From positions 1 through 34,571 of the forward strand of contig JAEOTQ010000194.1 of assembly GCA_016839785.1 (NCBI GenBank): DNA of 34,571 nt. The letters run 5' to 3'. Shown one piece after another: positions 1-7,665 of the stretch (its first letter is position 1; every line of letters begins with the position of its first letter). The notes under the pieces were generated by a model. It saw only the letters and a program-made list of their open reading frames with translations, was not told the origin of the DNA and ran no database searches. This DNA comes from Candidatus Hodarchaeota archaeon (GTDB lineage Archaea; Asgardarchaeota; Heimdallarchaeia; Hodarchaeales; Hodarchaeaceae). A program made the translations under genes and the position numbers.

Positions 1-1235
1 GTCCTCGAATGGACCCATGGTATATGGGCAGAGCTGCAGCCTGTGAACAAAGTACAGGAACATGGGTACCTGTACCAGCAAATACTCCTGAATTACGTTC
101 ACGATATGGGGCCAAAGTGCTTGGAATCTATGAAGTACCGTCTCATGAATTTGAAATACCTAAAGATGTGGAAGAAAGAAATTTCATTTATCAAATCGCA
201 TTCCCCACTATTAACCAGACCGATCAAATAGGTCTGATGCTTACAGCCACGATTGGAAACATTTCTATGGGAGGTAAACTCAAAATGCTTGACCTTAGAT
301 TCCCTAAAAAGTGGATAAAGAATTTTCAAGGGCCTAAATTTGGGATAGAAGGAATAAGAAAACTCCTAAAGGTTCCTGATAGGCCTCTCCTGAACAATAT
401 GATTAAACCATGTAGTGGATGGACTCCTGAAGTAGGAGCTCAACTCTTCTATGCCGCAGCAAAGGGAGGCTGTGATATAATTAAAGATGATGAACTCATT
501 GCGGACATGGATTACAATAGAGTTGCAGATAGAGTACCATTGATGATGGAAGCTGTCGATAAAGTCAGAGATGAAGTCGGTGAAGAAACTCTGTATACTG
601 TGAATATTACAGATAAAATTATGAAATTAAAGGAAAATGCTTTAGCTGTGCAGGATGCAGGGGGAAATGCTCTCATGTTAAATTATCTTGTCGTCGGCCT
701 ACCCGCTTTACGGATGCTAGCTGAAGATAAAGAGATTAAGCTGCCGATTCTAGGACATATGGATTTTGCAGGTGTGTTTTATGAATCACCATTTTCAGGT
801 GTTTCTTCATTTCTAATTATGGGAAAGCTCGCAAGACTAGCTGGTGCAGATATTGTGGTATATCCAGCCCCGTACGGTAAAGCCCCATACCTCAAAGAAA
901 GATATATGGAGATTGCAAAAGCCCACCGATACCGAATGCACCACTTAAAGCCTACAATGCCAATGCCCAGTGGAGGAATTACACCTGGTATGGTTTTGCG
1001 TGTTATGCAAGACTTAGGCAATGATATGATGATTGGATCTGGTGGAGGAATTCACGCCCATCCTGATGGTCCAATTGCTGGTGCCACTGCATTTCGGCAA
1101 GCTATTAATATTGGTATGAAGGACATGAAAGCAGCTTCCGAGGATTTCGAGGATTATGTTGAAGATCATGAAGAAGAGTATCCTGAACTAGCCAAAGCAA
1201 TGGAGACCTGGGGAGTATCCGATACTCGCCTGTAA
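1..1235 (+). CDS. RuBisCO-like protein (form IV type), 5'-truncated by the window edge
   Basis: Large-subunit-type RuBisCO fold, probably a non-carboxylating RuBisCO-like protein (enolase, isomerase or decarboxylase chemistry on a sugar phosphate). The frame is open to base 3, and the STGTW motif lies only about 15 residues after the first ATG (base 9) where complete proteins have it near residue 60. The true start is therefore outside the window. Counting from that ATG and aligning by eye to spinach RuBisCO: carbamylated-Lys motif KDDE at 159-162 intact, Lys of IKPCSG (K133, spinach K175), H250 (H294), K291 (loop 6 K334), SGG at 321 and the glycine-rich phosphate loop at 343-347 all present. 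Spinach K177 is replaced by Cys, R295 by Met and H327 by Val, and loop 6 reads GKAPY instead of GKLEG. These losses argue against a carboxylase. The gene ends in a T-rich stretch and converges with a MoaD-like gene. The physiological substrate cannot be read from the window. Confidence 0.85.
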   Translation, partial: PRMDPWYMGRAAACEQSTGTWVPVPANTPELRSRYGAKVLGIYEVPSHEFEIPKDVEERNFIYQIAFPTINQTDQIGLMLTATIGNISMGGKLKMLDLRFPKKWIKNFQGPKFGIEGIRKLLKVPDRPLLNNMIKPCSGWTPEVGAQLFYAAAKGGCDIIKDDELIADMDYNRVADRVPLMMEAVDKVRDEVGEETLYTVNITDKIMKLKENALAVQDAGGNALMLNYLVVGLPALRMLAEDKEIKLPILGHMDFAGVFYESPFSGVSSFLIMGKLARLAGADIVVYPAPYGKAPYLKERYMEIAKAHRYRMHHLKPTMPMPSGGITPGMVLRVMQDLGNDMMIGSGGGIHAHPDGPIAGATAFRQAINIGMKDMKAASEDFEDYVEDHEEEYPELAKAMETWGVSDTRL

Positions 1236-1258
1236 ACCTTTCCTTCTCCTTTTTTTGG
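1236..1258 (+). terminator. T-rich archaeal-type terminator after the RuBisCO-like gene
   Basis: Pyrimidine-rich tract directly after the TAA stop, ending in a run of seven T (1250-1256). Archaeal RNA polymerase terminates on such runs without needing a hairpin. It sits between two convergent genes, which fits. Confidence 0.5.
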
Positions 1259-1261
1259 GTC

Positions 1262-1582
1262 TTATCCTCCTGCAACAGGAGGAAAAATTGCTATTACATC
1301 TCCTTCATTTAACTGAGTGTCTATTCCATCAAAAATTCCCATATTTCTTCCATTAATCAGGATTACCACCCAACCTCCTAATTGGAGATTTTTGTCTAAC
1401 ATTAATCCTTGTAAAGATGGATATTTCCCAATTATTTTTCCTAAAAGAACAGTAACTGTACTTCCTTTAGTTAGAGTGATCTCAATGTCCCGTTGCTGTG
1501 TAGCTTGCTTAAACGCGCCAAAAAACCTCGCAATTACTTGGATAGTTCCAGACTTTGCTACTTCAGATGTCAGAGAAAAGCC
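1262..1582 (-). CDS. MoaD/ThiS-family sulfur-carrier protein, start codon missing (possible frameshift)
   Basis: Ubiquitin-fold sulfur carrier of the MoaD type, normally adenylated and thiocarboxylated on its C-terminal Gly-Gly to supply sulfur for the pterin dithiolene of Mo/W cofactors. The minus-strand frame ends in IAIFPPVAGG then TAA, the classic MoaD C-terminus, preceded by a LINGRNMGIFDG beta-hairpin and an N-terminal strand VIARFFGAF. The frame is open from 1582 to 1262 (about 106 codons) but has no ATG, GTG or TTG before the first conserved strand. An ATG at 1599-1597 overlaps the upstream ligase stop (ATGA) in another frame and is stopped at 1570. One extra base in the TTTT run near 1575 would join the two frames and give a protein starting MKCLTEAFSLTSEVAKSG. 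Either a sequencing/assembly indel, a rare start such as ATC, or a decaying gene. Its position after the AOR and CoA-ligase genes supports a role in tungstopterin supply. Confidence 0.72.
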   Translation of the reverse strand, partial: GFSLTSEVAKSGTIQVIARFFGAFKQATQQRDIEITLTKGSTVTVLLGKIIGKYPSLQGLMLDKNLQLGGWVVILINGRNMGIFDGIDTQLNEGDVIAIFPPVAGG

Positions 1583-1595
1583 TCAGTTAAACACT

Positions 1596-3275
1596 TCATG
1601 TTTTGGATACTTCCTGTAATTCTTCGTTTTTTAACTTCTTTTTATCTAATTTCATCACACGTGTAAGTGGTAGGAAATCACGAATTTCTATCTGTTTAGG
1701 AACAGCATAAGGAGGAAGAGTATCTTTACAGAATCTTAAAATATCATCCGTAGATGTAGTTTCTTTGTGTTCATCTTTTAAAATCACAAATGCTTTTACT
1801 CTTTCACTTCCAGGTCGGTTGGGATCAGGAACTCCAATAACTCCAGCTAGTCTCACAGCAGGGTGTGAATGAAGAGCATCATCAATAACTCGTGAATAGA
1901 CCTTCATTCCAGATACGTTGATCATATCCTTGATTCTATCAACAATTTTAAAGTATCCATCTTCATCCATTACCCCGATATCTCCTGTAGCTAGCCAATT
2001 ATCGTTTTGTAACCCTTTCCCTCTTTCTGGCCAATATCCTAACATAACCTGAGGTCCACGAATCCAAATTTCACCTTCTTTACCAAAGGAGACCTCCTCA
2101 CCCGTTTCTGGATCAACAAGTTTTACCTCTGTATCTGGAATCGGTACACCTACACTATGCTTGACTTTAGACATGAAACGTGTAACTTTTGATATTGCAG
2201 ACAGGTTTATGTGAGTACATGGGCTACATTCAGTCATTCCATACCCCTCACTCATTGGAACACCAGTTTTTTTACTAAATTGTACAGATACCTCTGGTGG
2301 AAGAGCAGCCGCCCCTGAAAAATAGAAAATTGGCATCTTCTTTATCTCTCGCGTCAATAACTCACTAAAGTGTGTTGGAACACCATAGACAGCAAAGGGG
2401 CGGTATTTCTTAATGATTTCTGAAATAAGGTCAATATCTCTTGCATCAACGAGAATAGTGCGAAGTCCCCAAGAAATTGAAGAAATAAGCGCCCAATGTC
2501 CGTATTGATGGAATATCGGGACACAAATTAAAGTGGCTGATTTTCCTTTGAATCCTCTTTCAAGAGGACTCAAAAACCAATGTAAAGATTGTTTAACATT
2601 AGTTGTAACGTTATAGTGTGACAACATTGTGCCTTTAGGTATTCCTGTTGTGCCTCCAGTGAATGGTATAAAAGCAATGTCCTCTTTAGGGTTTATTGTT
2701 ACTTCTGGAGGATTCGCTTCAGATTTTAAAATCAAATCAGCCATTTTAAGAGCATTCGAGACTACTTTCATCTCAGGTAATTCATAATCAGGAAATAATG
2801 GAACAGGGGTATAAATTAGGTTTTTTATTGAGATTTCATCTTTGATGTTCTCTATACGGTTTAAGCGATGGTAAGAACAGATGATGGTTTCAGCCTTCAC
2901 CTCGTTGATTTCATATATCAGATCTGGTTCTTTATGGAGGATAGAGAGAGGGACATGGATTGCCCCTAATCGTAATATTGCAAAATCAGCAATCACAAAT
3001 TCAGGGCACGTTGGTAGTATGGTGACTACGCAATCGTTCTTTTTCACACCTAATTCGGTCAATGCGGTCGCAAACTTATCTACTTGAAGCTTCAACTCTG
3101 CATAGGTCAATTTTTGATCTAAATAAATTAAAGCTTCATTATCTGGATATTTAGCTACTGAATCTTCCAGATATTGATAAATTGAAATCTCTGGATACGG
3201 CTTCATAGTTTTTGGTAACTTATAGGGACCAATGAAGTAGCTTTTCAACCATGGTTTTTCAGAATATGAGTTCAA
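1596..3275 (-). CDS. Acyl-CoA synthetase (AMP-forming, ANL superfamily)
   Basis: Adenylate-forming acid:CoA ligase, 559 residues, a normal length for the family, cytosolic. It activates a carboxylic acid as acyl-AMP and transfers it to CoA. Motifs in order: P-loop FTGGTTGIPKGT at 205-216, YGMTEC at 345-350, TGDIG at 430-434, hinge region VDRIKDMINVSG at 445-456, and a C-terminal catalytic Lys in TRVMKLDKK at about 542. The chain length of the substrate cannot be told; overall it resembles medium/long-chain fatty acyl and aryl acid ligases. It lies 28 bp after the AOR gene on the same strand and its stop touches the putative ATG of the MoaD-like gene, so the three probably form one transcript. 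The natural link is that AOR oxidises an aldehyde to an acid and this enzyme converts the acid to its CoA ester. Confidence 0.9.
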   Translation of the reverse strand: MNSYSEKPWLKSYFIGPYKLPKTMKPYPEISIYQYLEDSVAKYPDNEALIYLDQKLTYAELKLQVDKFATALTELGVKKNDCVVTILPTCPEFVIADFAILRLGAIHVPLSILHKEPDLIYEINEVKAETIICSYHRLNRIENIKDEISIKNLIYTPVPLFPDYELPEMKVVSNALKMADLILKSEANPPEVTINPKEDIAFIPFTGGTTGIPKGTMLSHYNVTTNVKQSLHWFLSPLERGFKGKSATLICVPIFHQYGHWALISSISWGLRTILVDARDIDLISEIIKKYRPFAVYGVPTHFSELLTREIKKMPIFYFSGAAALPPEVSVQFSKKTGVPMSEGYGMTECSPCTHINLSAISKVTRFMSKVKHSVGVPIPDTEVKLVDPETGEEVSFGKEGEIWIRGPQVMLGYWPERGKGLQNDNWLATGDIGVMDEDGYFKIVDRIKDMINVSGMKVYSRVIDDALHSHPAVRLAGVIGVPDPNRPGSERVKAFVILKDEHKETTSTDDILRFCKDTLPPYAVPKQIEIRDFLPLTRVMKLDKKKLKNEELQEVSKT

Positions 3276-3303
3276 TATTCAACATTTCCTGATTTGTCGG
3301 TAA

Positions 3304-5166
3304 TTACATCTTATCAATCAGCCAATCCATTCCAAGCCTAGTAAGTGTTTCTGCAGTTGGTCGTCCATCATGATCCCATCCACGGTATTTATAGTATGCA
3401 TCTAGCATGGGATCCAGATTAACAACCTGTCCCTCTGCAGGCCCGTCTGGTAAGGGGTCTTCCGTTAATCGTTTTGGAAGCGTGTCATCTGCTCTTGTTA
3501 AACCTTCACGGATATTATAAGCTCTTTCAAGGTTGTAGATTCTTTCTCCAGTTTTCCGAAAGTCTTTTTCTGAAAAATCGTAACCTACTAAGCTTTCTAT
3601 TAGATCCGCCCAATCTTCTCCCGTTAAAACCATGCCCATGAATTTACAACCGGATAATGCATCAAAAACTCCAAAAGCATCTTCATATTCTTTAACTACA
3701 CGTGCCTCCTCTGGTATTTCTTGAAGGCCATCTTCGTCCACCTCTCCCTCCTCCACAATTAGAAATGGCATAGACATAAATGCAGGGCCTTCTATATATG
3801 CAGTGATATGATCTCCCCCTCGATTAGCTGTTGCATATGCCAATCCTGTTATTTTTGCAGCCCTTGAATCGTACGCTGGAAGTTCTAATCCTTTCACATG
3901 CATTGCAAACCTTTCGCTTCCCTGTCCTAGCTTCTCTGCCATGGCTTTGGAACCTTCTGCTAGTAAATTACCAATTCCCTCTCTTTTGGCTATCTTATGG
4001 ACTAGATCGATAATTGCATCAGGATTCCCAAACTTTATGTCTGAACCCATAGTATCTGTTAAGATCCCTTTTTCCACAGCTTCCATCGCAAAAGATATTG
4101 TAGCTCCTGCAGAGATGGTATCGATTCCATATTCATTGCATAAGAAATGAGCTTTAGTTATAGCATTGAGATCATAAATATCACACATACTACCAAAAGC
4201 ACCTATAGATTCGTATTCGGGGCCTTCTCCTGAACTAGCATATTTCCCTTCTTTAATGTTTGATAATCTTCCACAAGCGATAGGACATGCAAAACAGGCC
4301 TTTTCGCCAACAAGTATTGTATCATTAATTGCTTCTCCGTTAATTTTCTCATATTCTTCTACATAGCCAGTTTGCCAATTTCGTGAAGGAAGTCCTCCTC
4401 TTTGATTGACCATGTCAAGAATGGCGGCGGTCCCAAAAACCTCAAGAGTAACTTTGAGGAGACTAGCATTTACCCAATCACGCCTCTCTTTTGCTTTTTC
4501 CCGATATTCTTCATTATTAGCAATTTTAATAGGAATTCTTCCTCTTGAAGCAATAGCTTTAAGATTTTTGGCTCCCATAACTGTACCCAGTCCACACCTT
4601 CCAGCTGCTCTTCCCCAAAAGGGTTTATCGACATCATTCATAATAGCTGCATATTTAACCTTATTTTCTCCTGCAATACCAATACAAGCAACATTAAATT
4701 TCTCACCTAGTTCTTCCTTGATCTTTTGAGTTGTTTCATAGGTGTTTAGACCCCAAAGATGTGAAGCATCACGTAATTCAACTTTTCCATTATCTGTAAC
4801 TAAGTAGACTGGATTCTCTGCTTTTCCTTCAAATATGACCCCATCAAATCCAGATCGCTTAAAATCACGTCCCCAAAACCCACCTGAGTTAGCCTGTCCC
4901 CAAAATCCAGTTAATGGAGATTTTGCAACTACAGAAAATCTTCCAGTACTGGGAGAGGATGTTCCAGTCATTGGCCCAGTCATAAAAATTAATTTATTAT
5001 CAGGCCCTAATGGATCAGTACCTTTGGGGACTTCATCAAACAAATACTTTGTTGCTAATCCCGCTCCTCCTAAAAACATTTTTAAGTCAGTTTCATCGGG
5101 TTCTTCTTCCGTAAAACTACCTGTTGTCAAATTCACTCTTAAAATTTTGCCCATATAACCAAACAT
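3304..5166 (-). CDS. aor: Tungsten-dependent aldehyde:ferredoxin oxidoreductase
   Basis: Oxidises aldehydes to carboxylic acids, passing two electrons to ferredoxin; tungsten bis-pterin enzyme of the cytosol. It is 620 residues long, the usual family length. The N-terminal domain begins GYMGKILRVNLTTG and carries the glycine-rich cofactor-binding stretch around 80-100. The [4Fe-4S] ligands are visible as C291-x2-C294-x3-C298 and a distant C507 in LSGCKF, matching the four-Cys pattern of the Pyrococcus enzyme. A DHITAY segment near 452 sits where the active-site His of the family is expected. It is the first gene of the AOR - CoA ligase - MoaD-like set and diverges from the SCP2/alcohol dehydrogenase pair. 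Which AOR subfamily (AOR, FOR, GOR or WOR) and thus which aldehyde cannot be decided by eye. Confidence 0.93.
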   Translation of the reverse strand: MFGYMGKILRVNLTTGSFTEEEPDETDLKMFLGGAGLATKYLFDEVPKGTDPLGPDNKLIFMTGPMTGTSSPSTGRFSVVAKSPLTGFWGQANSGGFWGRDFKRSGFDGVIFEGKAENPVYLVTDNGKVELRDASHLWGLNTYETTQKIKEELGEKFNVACIGIAGENKVKYAAIMNDVDKPFWGRAAGRCGLGTVMGAKNLKAIASRGRIPIKIANNEEYREKAKERRDWVNASLLKVTLEVFGTAAILDMVNQRGGLPSRNWQTGYVEEYEKINGEAINDTILVGEKACFACPIACGRLSNIKEGKYASSGEGPEYESIGAFGSMCDIYDLNAITKAHFLCNEYGIDTISAGATISFAMEAVEKGILTDTMGSDIKFGNPDAIIDLVHKIAKREGIGNLLAEGSKAMAEKLGQGSERFAMHVKGLELPAYDSRAAKITGLAYATANRGGDHITAYIEGPAFMSMPFLIVEEGEVDEDGLQEIPEEARVVKEYEDAFGVFDALSGCKFMGMVLTGEDWADLIESLVGYDFSEKDFRKTGERIYNLERAYNIREGLTRADDTLPKRLTEDPLPDGPAEGQVVNLDPMLDAYYKYRGWDHDGRPTAETLTRLGMDWLIDKM

Positions 5167-5188
5167 TTTATCTACAACCGCTAATAAC

Positions 5189-5205
5189 CATTTAATTAAT
5201 TTAAC
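5189..5205 (-). promoter_or_regulatory. Possible TATA element of the aor operon
   Basis: On the minus strand an A/T-only block reading roughly TTAAATTAATTAAA lies 23-39 nt upstream of the aor ATG, the position expected of a TATA box for a leaderless or short-leader archaeal transcript. In AT-rich DNA such blocks also arise by chance, so this is weak. Confidence 0.3.
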
Positions 5206-5403
5206 ACTATCATCAATCTGTCAACTTAAAAATATAGGTCTCTTTGTGAGTTAAGAAATGAAAGGAAGCTAAGTAAAGTCTTTAAATATCAGATTTATTT
5301 TTCAAAGAGATTCCTATCAATCCTTATGATCTGGTAGGTATGTAGATAATTTCAAGATAAAAATCAATCAGAAGCTATCGAATTTAGTTTAGGAAGTAAT
5401 TAT

Positions 5404-5832
5404 ATGGTTGTTTATGGTTCAGAAGAATGGGTAGAGGCATTAATGGTTAAAATTAATGAAAGCGAAGCATATGAGAAAGCTGCTAAAAATTGGGAAGGAG
5501 ATTTCATTTTTAAGACGATTCCTGATGGTACAGGTACACTAACGGAAGAAGCAAGTATTTATTGTGATCTATGGCATGGAAAATGTCGTGAAGCATACCT
5601 AATAACTCCAGAAAAACCATCCCCGGAGAATGTGGAATATATCTATGCGGGAAAATATGGAAATTGGTTGAAACTCTTCGATGGTAAGATCGGTCCATTA
5701 AAGGGAATTATGCAACGGAAGTTTGATGTGAAGTGCTCTGCGAGATCAATGGCAAAGTTGATGCGTGCTCTCAAAGCAGCTCAAGAGCTCGTAAAATGCA
5801 CCACTATGATTGATGACGTGGAATATCCGTAG
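5404..5832 (+). CDS. SCP2 sterol-carrier-domain lipid-binding protein
   Basis: Single SCP2 domain of 142 residues. Family members bind fatty acyl-CoAs or other lipids in a hydrophobic tunnel. Seen here: an N-terminal helix, strand FIFKTIPDGTG, then YCDLWHGKCREAYL, YIYAGKYGNWLKLFDGKIGP, MQRKFDVKC and the C-terminal helix with AAQELVKC, the standard order of archaeal and bacterial SCP2-like proteins. No signal peptide or membrane segment. The start ATG is preceded by AGGA at a normal spacing. The stop overlaps the Shine-Dalgarno of the next gene (iron alcohol dehydrogenase), so the two are probably translationally coupled; this suggests a lipophilic alcohol or aldehyde as shared substrate, which is inference. 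Confidence 0.85.
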   Translation: MVVYGSEEWVEALMVKINESEAYEKAAKNWEGDFIFKTIPDGTGTLTEEASIYCDLWHGKCREAYLITPEKPSPENVEYIYAGKYGNWLKLFDGKIGPLKGIMQRKFDVKCSARSMAKLMRALKAAQELVKCTTMIDDVEYP

Positions 5833-5836
5833 GAGG
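5831..5836 (+). promoter_or_regulatory. Shine-Dalgarno of the alcohol dehydrogenase, overlapping the SCP2 stop
   Basis: AGGAGG, seven nt before the ATG at 5844. Its first bases belong to the TAG stop of the SCP2 gene, so ribosomes terminating there are placed to reinitiate. Confidence 0.75.
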
Positions 5837-5843
5837 ACAAGAT

Positions 5844-7040
5844 ATGTGGGATTTTACCTCCCCTAGAAAAGTAATTTTTGGTGAGGATGCATTAGAATAT
5901 CTCTCTGAAAAGCAATTCAAACACGTGTTTATTGTTACAGATCCAGTGATGAGGAAACTGCATCTTCATCTGTTAGAAGAGCAGCTCAAAGCGACTAATG
6001 CAGAAATTACGATCTTTGATGAAATACCAGGTGAACCGACTCTTCAAATCGTTCAAAAAGGAGCGAAACTTTTAGCTGAAACTAAACCAGATGCAATAAT
6101 CGCGTTTGGTGGGGGAAGTGTCATGGACTCAGCCAAAGGTATGTGGCCAATGTGGGCGTCCCCTGAAGACGGAATTGATGCTATTGAAGGCTTAAATCCA
6201 TTTGAGGATCTGAAACTTCGTGAAAAAACTGGATGCATTCTTATAAATATTCCAACTACTTCTGGAACTGGATCGGATGTCACTTGGGCTACTGTGTTGA
6301 CTGATAATTCATCTGAGACCGAGCGTAAAGCTTCTTTTGGTAATCGTGAATTAGTTGCTGATATTACAATTCTGGATCCAATTTTAACTAAAACCCTACC
6401 AAGAAGTCTTATTGCTGGAGCAGGTTTAGATGCTCTAAGTCATGCTGTTGGTGGATATTTAAGTACATGGGCTAATGATTTTTCAGATGCGTTACTTCTG
6501 CATGCATTCAAGCTATTATGGATAAACATACCAATAGCTTATCATCAGGCCGAAACGGGTGAAGTAAACTTCGAAATTCGGGAAAAACTGCACAATGCTG
6601 CTACTATGAGCGGATGGGGATTTAGCAATTCGCAAATCATTCTTGGTCATGCAATAGGGCACACCATTGGTGGAGCGTTTAAAATTCCTCATTCAAGGTG
6701 TATTGGAGCAGCTTGTTGGTATTCTCTGATGTACAACAAGACTTCCGTTTCTGATCGAATAGCAGATCTCGCTCGTACAATCGGAATTGAGGGGAAATCA
6801 AAAGAGGAATTATCTGTGAATTTAATTAAAGAATTCAAGAGATTATTGATTGAATTAAATCTACCTGTGTCTTTGCAAGAAATGGGAGTGACTAAAGAAA
6901 AATATGATGCTGAGATTGAATCTGTAATTGACTATACACTAAATGACTCAGGTACACTCTCTAATCCGAGACCCGTTGATTATGAAGACTATGTTAAGAT
7001 ATATGAATATTTCTTCGAAGGTAGAGAACTCGATTTCTAA
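5844..7040 (+). CDS. Iron-containing (group III) alcohol dehydrogenase
   Basis: NAD(P)-dependent alcohol/aldehyde oxidoreductase of the Fe-ADH family, 398 residues, cytosolic. The nucleotide-binding GGGSVMDSAK lies at 89-98 and PTTSGTGSD at 137-145. Metal ligands align well with E. coli FucO: D196 and H200 in GLDALSHAVGGY, then H269 and H283, 14 residues apart as in FucO, in GHAIGHTIGGAFKIPHSR. All four are present, so an active enzyme is expected. It is coupled to the SCP2 gene upstream and diverges from aor. Alcohol-to-aldehyde conversion here would hand substrate to AOR or take its product back. Substrate range is not readable from the sequence. Confidence 0.92.
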   Translation: MWDFTSPRKVIFGEDALEYLSEKQFKHVFIVTDPVMRKLHLHLLEEQLKATNAEITIFDEIPGEPTLQIVQKGAKLLAETKPDAIIAFGGGSVMDSAKGMWPMWASPEDGIDAIEGLNPFEDLKLREKTGCILINIPTTSGTGSDVTWATVLTDNSSETERKASFGNRELVADITILDPILTKTLPRSLIAGAGLDALSHAVGGYLSTWANDFSDALLLHAFKLLWINIPIAYHQAETGEVNFEIREKLHNAATMSGWGFSNSQIILGHAIGHTIGGAFKIPHSRCIGAACWYSLMYNKTSVSDRIADLARTIGIEGKSKEELSVNLIKEFKRLLIELNLPVSLQEMGVTKEKYDAEIESVIDYTLNDSGTLSNPRPVDYEDYVKIYEYFFEGRELDF

Positions 7041-7104
7041 TAATCGATTTCGCCTACTAAATACGAAATAAATCCCAAGTTTATCATCAAATTTTCCATC
7101 CCCA

Positions 7105-7123
7105 GTAGTTTTTTATTTTTTTT
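7105..7123 (+). terminator. Poly-T tract downstream of the SCP2/ADH pair
   Basis: Runs of six and eight T separated by one A, about 65 nt after the ADH stop. Fits an archaeal T-tract terminator; it merges into an A/T block that may also serve the next gene's promoter. Confidence 0.4.
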
Positions 7124-7173
7124 AAAAATATCTATCTTTTACTCTAAAATAAAAAATCTTAGGATGGTCGTAT

Positions 7174-7554
7174 ATGGTAAATGAAGATCTATTGAGAACA
7201 TTGTTTGTAAAGAAATCTCTGAAGAATGTTGAAGGGGGATTTCAATTAGAAATGAAAAATCCTATTAGCGATGCCACAATTATAGATGCAATTAAATTTG
7301 AGATAAAAGGGGACGCGATTGAGGGAAAAGAAAAATATAAAAATTTTGTAGTAGAGATCGGGGGTAAAAGTGTGGAGAATAAATCCATTAGCGAACAAAA
7401 CCCTGCGGATTTTAGTGTTAAATCTCATGCTATTCTTCGGTTTAAAAGAGAAACTCCCCTTCCTGTGGGAAAATATAAACTACGATTTACTAAATTATTA
7501 ACCGAACAATACGGTGATATTCCGTTTTCAATGAAAGAACGTATCCGTGAATAA
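7174..7554 (+). CDS. Small beta-rich protein of unknown function
   Basis: 126 residues, no Cys, no signal peptide and no membrane segment. It alternates short hydrophobic strands with charged turns, suggesting an all-beta sandwich, for example FVKKSLKNVEGGFQLEMKNP near the start and LPVGKYKLRFTKLL near the end. The N-terminal 'LKNVEGGF' layout and overall size loosely recall the beta subunit of C-glycoside deglycosidases (DUF6379-like), but I cannot confirm that and the alpha-subunit partner is not in the window. AGGATGG precedes the ATG, supporting the start. It stands alone between the Fe-ADH and the toroid-protein gene with gaps of more than 100 bp on both sides, so it is probably transcribed on its own. 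Confidence 0.6.
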   Translation: MVNEDLLRTLFVKKSLKNVEGGFQLEMKNPISDATIIDAIKFEIKGDAIEGKEKYKNFVVEIGGKSVENKSISEQNPADFSVKSHAILRFKRETPLPVGKYKLRFTKLLTEQYGDIPFSMKERIRE

Positions 7555-7665
7555 CAGTTTACCGCTAGTCTTCATACAACGGGACTCTTTATTCAAGGGG
7601 AAGGATTTATTTTTTTAATTTCATACTGTCAAGTTATTTAAGATAAAATTGAAATCTCTAAGGTT

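Noticed and set aside
1..1235. Calling the RuBisCO homologue a form III carboxylase of the AMP pathway
   Set aside because: Equivalents of K177, R295 and H327 and the GKLEG loop are changed, and no AMP phosphorylase or ribose-1,5-bisphosphate isomerase gene is in the window.
1317..1619. 100-residue plus-strand open frame
   Set aside because: It lies antisense to the MoaD-like gene, whose C-terminal PPVAGG and beta-strand pattern are clear; the plus-strand product has no recognisable feature.
4406..5158. Two plus-strand open frames opposite aor
   Set aside because: Both are mirror frames of the highly conserved AOR coding sequence and have no ribosome binding site or family pattern.
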